A stretch of 5,721 nt of DNA, taken from positions 1 to 5,721 of the forward strand of contig JAIRWW010000083.1 in assembly GCA_031268685.1 (NCBI GenBank). Direction: 5' to 3'. The translations under genes and the position numbers were made by a program. This DNA comes from Azoarcus sp. Its GTDB lineage: Bacteria; Pseudomonadota; Gammaproteobacteria; Burkholderiales; Rhodocyclaceae. Position 1 is the stretch's first letter; each line of letters opens with the position of its first letter. This document shows, one piece after another, positions 5,094-5,721 of this stretch. The notes below the pieces were generated by a model. The model did not search any database and was not told where the DNA came from. It worked only from the letters and a program-made list of their open reading frames with translations.

Positions 5094-5678
5094 ATGGTAC
5101 ATACACTTCCCGCGCTGCCTTACGCCCACGAGGCCCTTGCGCCAACCATTTCAGCCGAGACTGTGGAATTCCACTACGGCAAACATCACCAGAGCTATGT
5201 CACGAACCTCAACAACATGATCGCAGGCACCGAATACGAAAATCTCGGTCTCGAAGCCATCATCAAAAAAGCGCCAGCTGGCGGTATTTTCAATAACGCG
5301 GCGCAAATCTGGAACCACAATTTTTTCTGGAACAGCCTCAAGCCCAACGGCGGCGGCGAACCCACTGGCGCGCTGGCGGCGGCCATCTCCCGCAAATGGG
5401 GGACGTTCGCCGATTTCAAAAAGGCGTTCCAGGCTTCCGCTACGGGTAACTTCGGCTCCGGATGGACATGGTTGGTTAAAAAATCAGACGGCGAACTGGA
5501 AATAATTAATACCAGCAATGCCGGCACGCCAATCGCCACGGGCGACAAGCCGTTAATTGTCATCGATGTGTGGGAACACGCTTATTACATCGATTACCGC
5601 AACCGCCGTCCCGATTTTGTTTCCACCTGTTTGGAAAAGCTGCTCAACTGGGATTTCGCGGCGAAGAACTTCGCCTGA
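5094..5678 (+). CDS. sodB: Iron superoxide dismutase
   Basis: SodB converts superoxide to oxygen and hydrogen peroxide in the cytoplasm. The product is 194 residues; E. coli SodB is 193. The N-terminal helical domain starts [20 protein letters not shown], and the C-terminal alpha/beta domain includes [10 protein letters not shown] and [13 protein letters not shown]. The four metal ligands are present: His27 (in FHYGKHH), His75 (in WNHNFFW), Asp158 and His162 (in DVWEHAYY). Gln71 in AAQIWNH is the active-site glutamine in the N-terminal position typical of iron enzymes, and SNAGTP replaces the manganese-type Gln region. The Fe form is therefore favoured, though metal use cannot be proved from sequence. 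The start at 5094 is set by the AGGAG upstream and by family length. It appears to be transcribed alone from a promoter near 4988-5017. No Fur box is recognised. No terminator is seen in the 43 bases after the stop, which may simply be cut off by the window end. Confidence 0.97.
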   Translation: MVHTLPALPYAHEALAPTISAETVEFHYGKHHQSYVTNLNNMIAGTEYENLGLEAIIKKAPAGGIFNNAAQIWNHNFFWNSLKPNGGGEPTGALAAAISRKWGTFADFKKAFQASATGNFGSGWTWLVKKSDGELEIINTSNAGTPIATGDKPLIVIDVWEHAYYIDYRNRRPDFVSTCLEKLLNWDFAAKNFA

Positions 5679-5721
5679 GCCGGCGATCCGCAATCCGCAT
5701 GGCAACGGGCGTCCAGGGGAC

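Overview
The window looks like chromosomal DNA from a GC-rich betaproteobacterium. This rests on protein resemblance and on the slt-cca gene pair, which I recall as common in that class; no database search was possible. It carries five intact or near-intact genes: slt (5' end missing), cca, an alpha/beta hydrolase, brnA and sodB. It also has one probable small gene, one toxin-gene remnant, one clear terminator and several candidate regulatory sites.

Positions 1-4094 are a tightly packed plus-strand block. A Slt70-type soluble lytic transglycosylase has its 5' end outside the window. Five bases later comes cca, the class II CCA-adding tRNA nucleotidyltransferase, with a full set of catalytic motifs and an HD domain. 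Its stop overlaps the start of an alpha/beta hydrolase by four bases (ATGA). Neither internal start has a good Shine-Dalgarno sequence, so the three genes are probably co-transcribed and translationally coupled. The products have no evident shared pathway (cell-wall turnover, tRNA maturation, an unknown ester or amide hydrolase).

Positions 4095-4480 hold a small plus-strand gene of about 64 codons with a strong GGAGG ribosome binding site. It is followed at once by a strong rho-independent terminator, so it looks like a short transcription unit of its own. I do not recognise the product.

Positions 4481-5093 are accessory-like. On the minus strand lies a BrnA-type antitoxin gene. Overlapping its start is only the last 40 codons of a BrnT-type toxin: the N-terminal half is gone and a stop codon sits just upstream. 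A perfect 6-bp inverted repeat marks the point where BrnT similarity ends. Beyond it lies about 150 bases of unassigned sequence. This is best read as a decayed toxin-antitoxin module with a surviving orphan antitoxin.

Positions 5094-5678 encode an iron-type superoxide dismutase (SodB) with all metal ligands and a good AGGAG ribosome binding site. Its upstream region has a plausible sigma70 promoter, a small inverted repeat over the -10 element, and a perfect 8+1+8 palindrome in the presumed leader. The last 43 bases show no clear terminator or gene.

I found no tRNA, rRNA, CRISPR array, insertion sequence or complete new defence system. The items most worth a second look are the broken brnTA module, the small gene with its own terminator, and the palindrome ahead of sodB.
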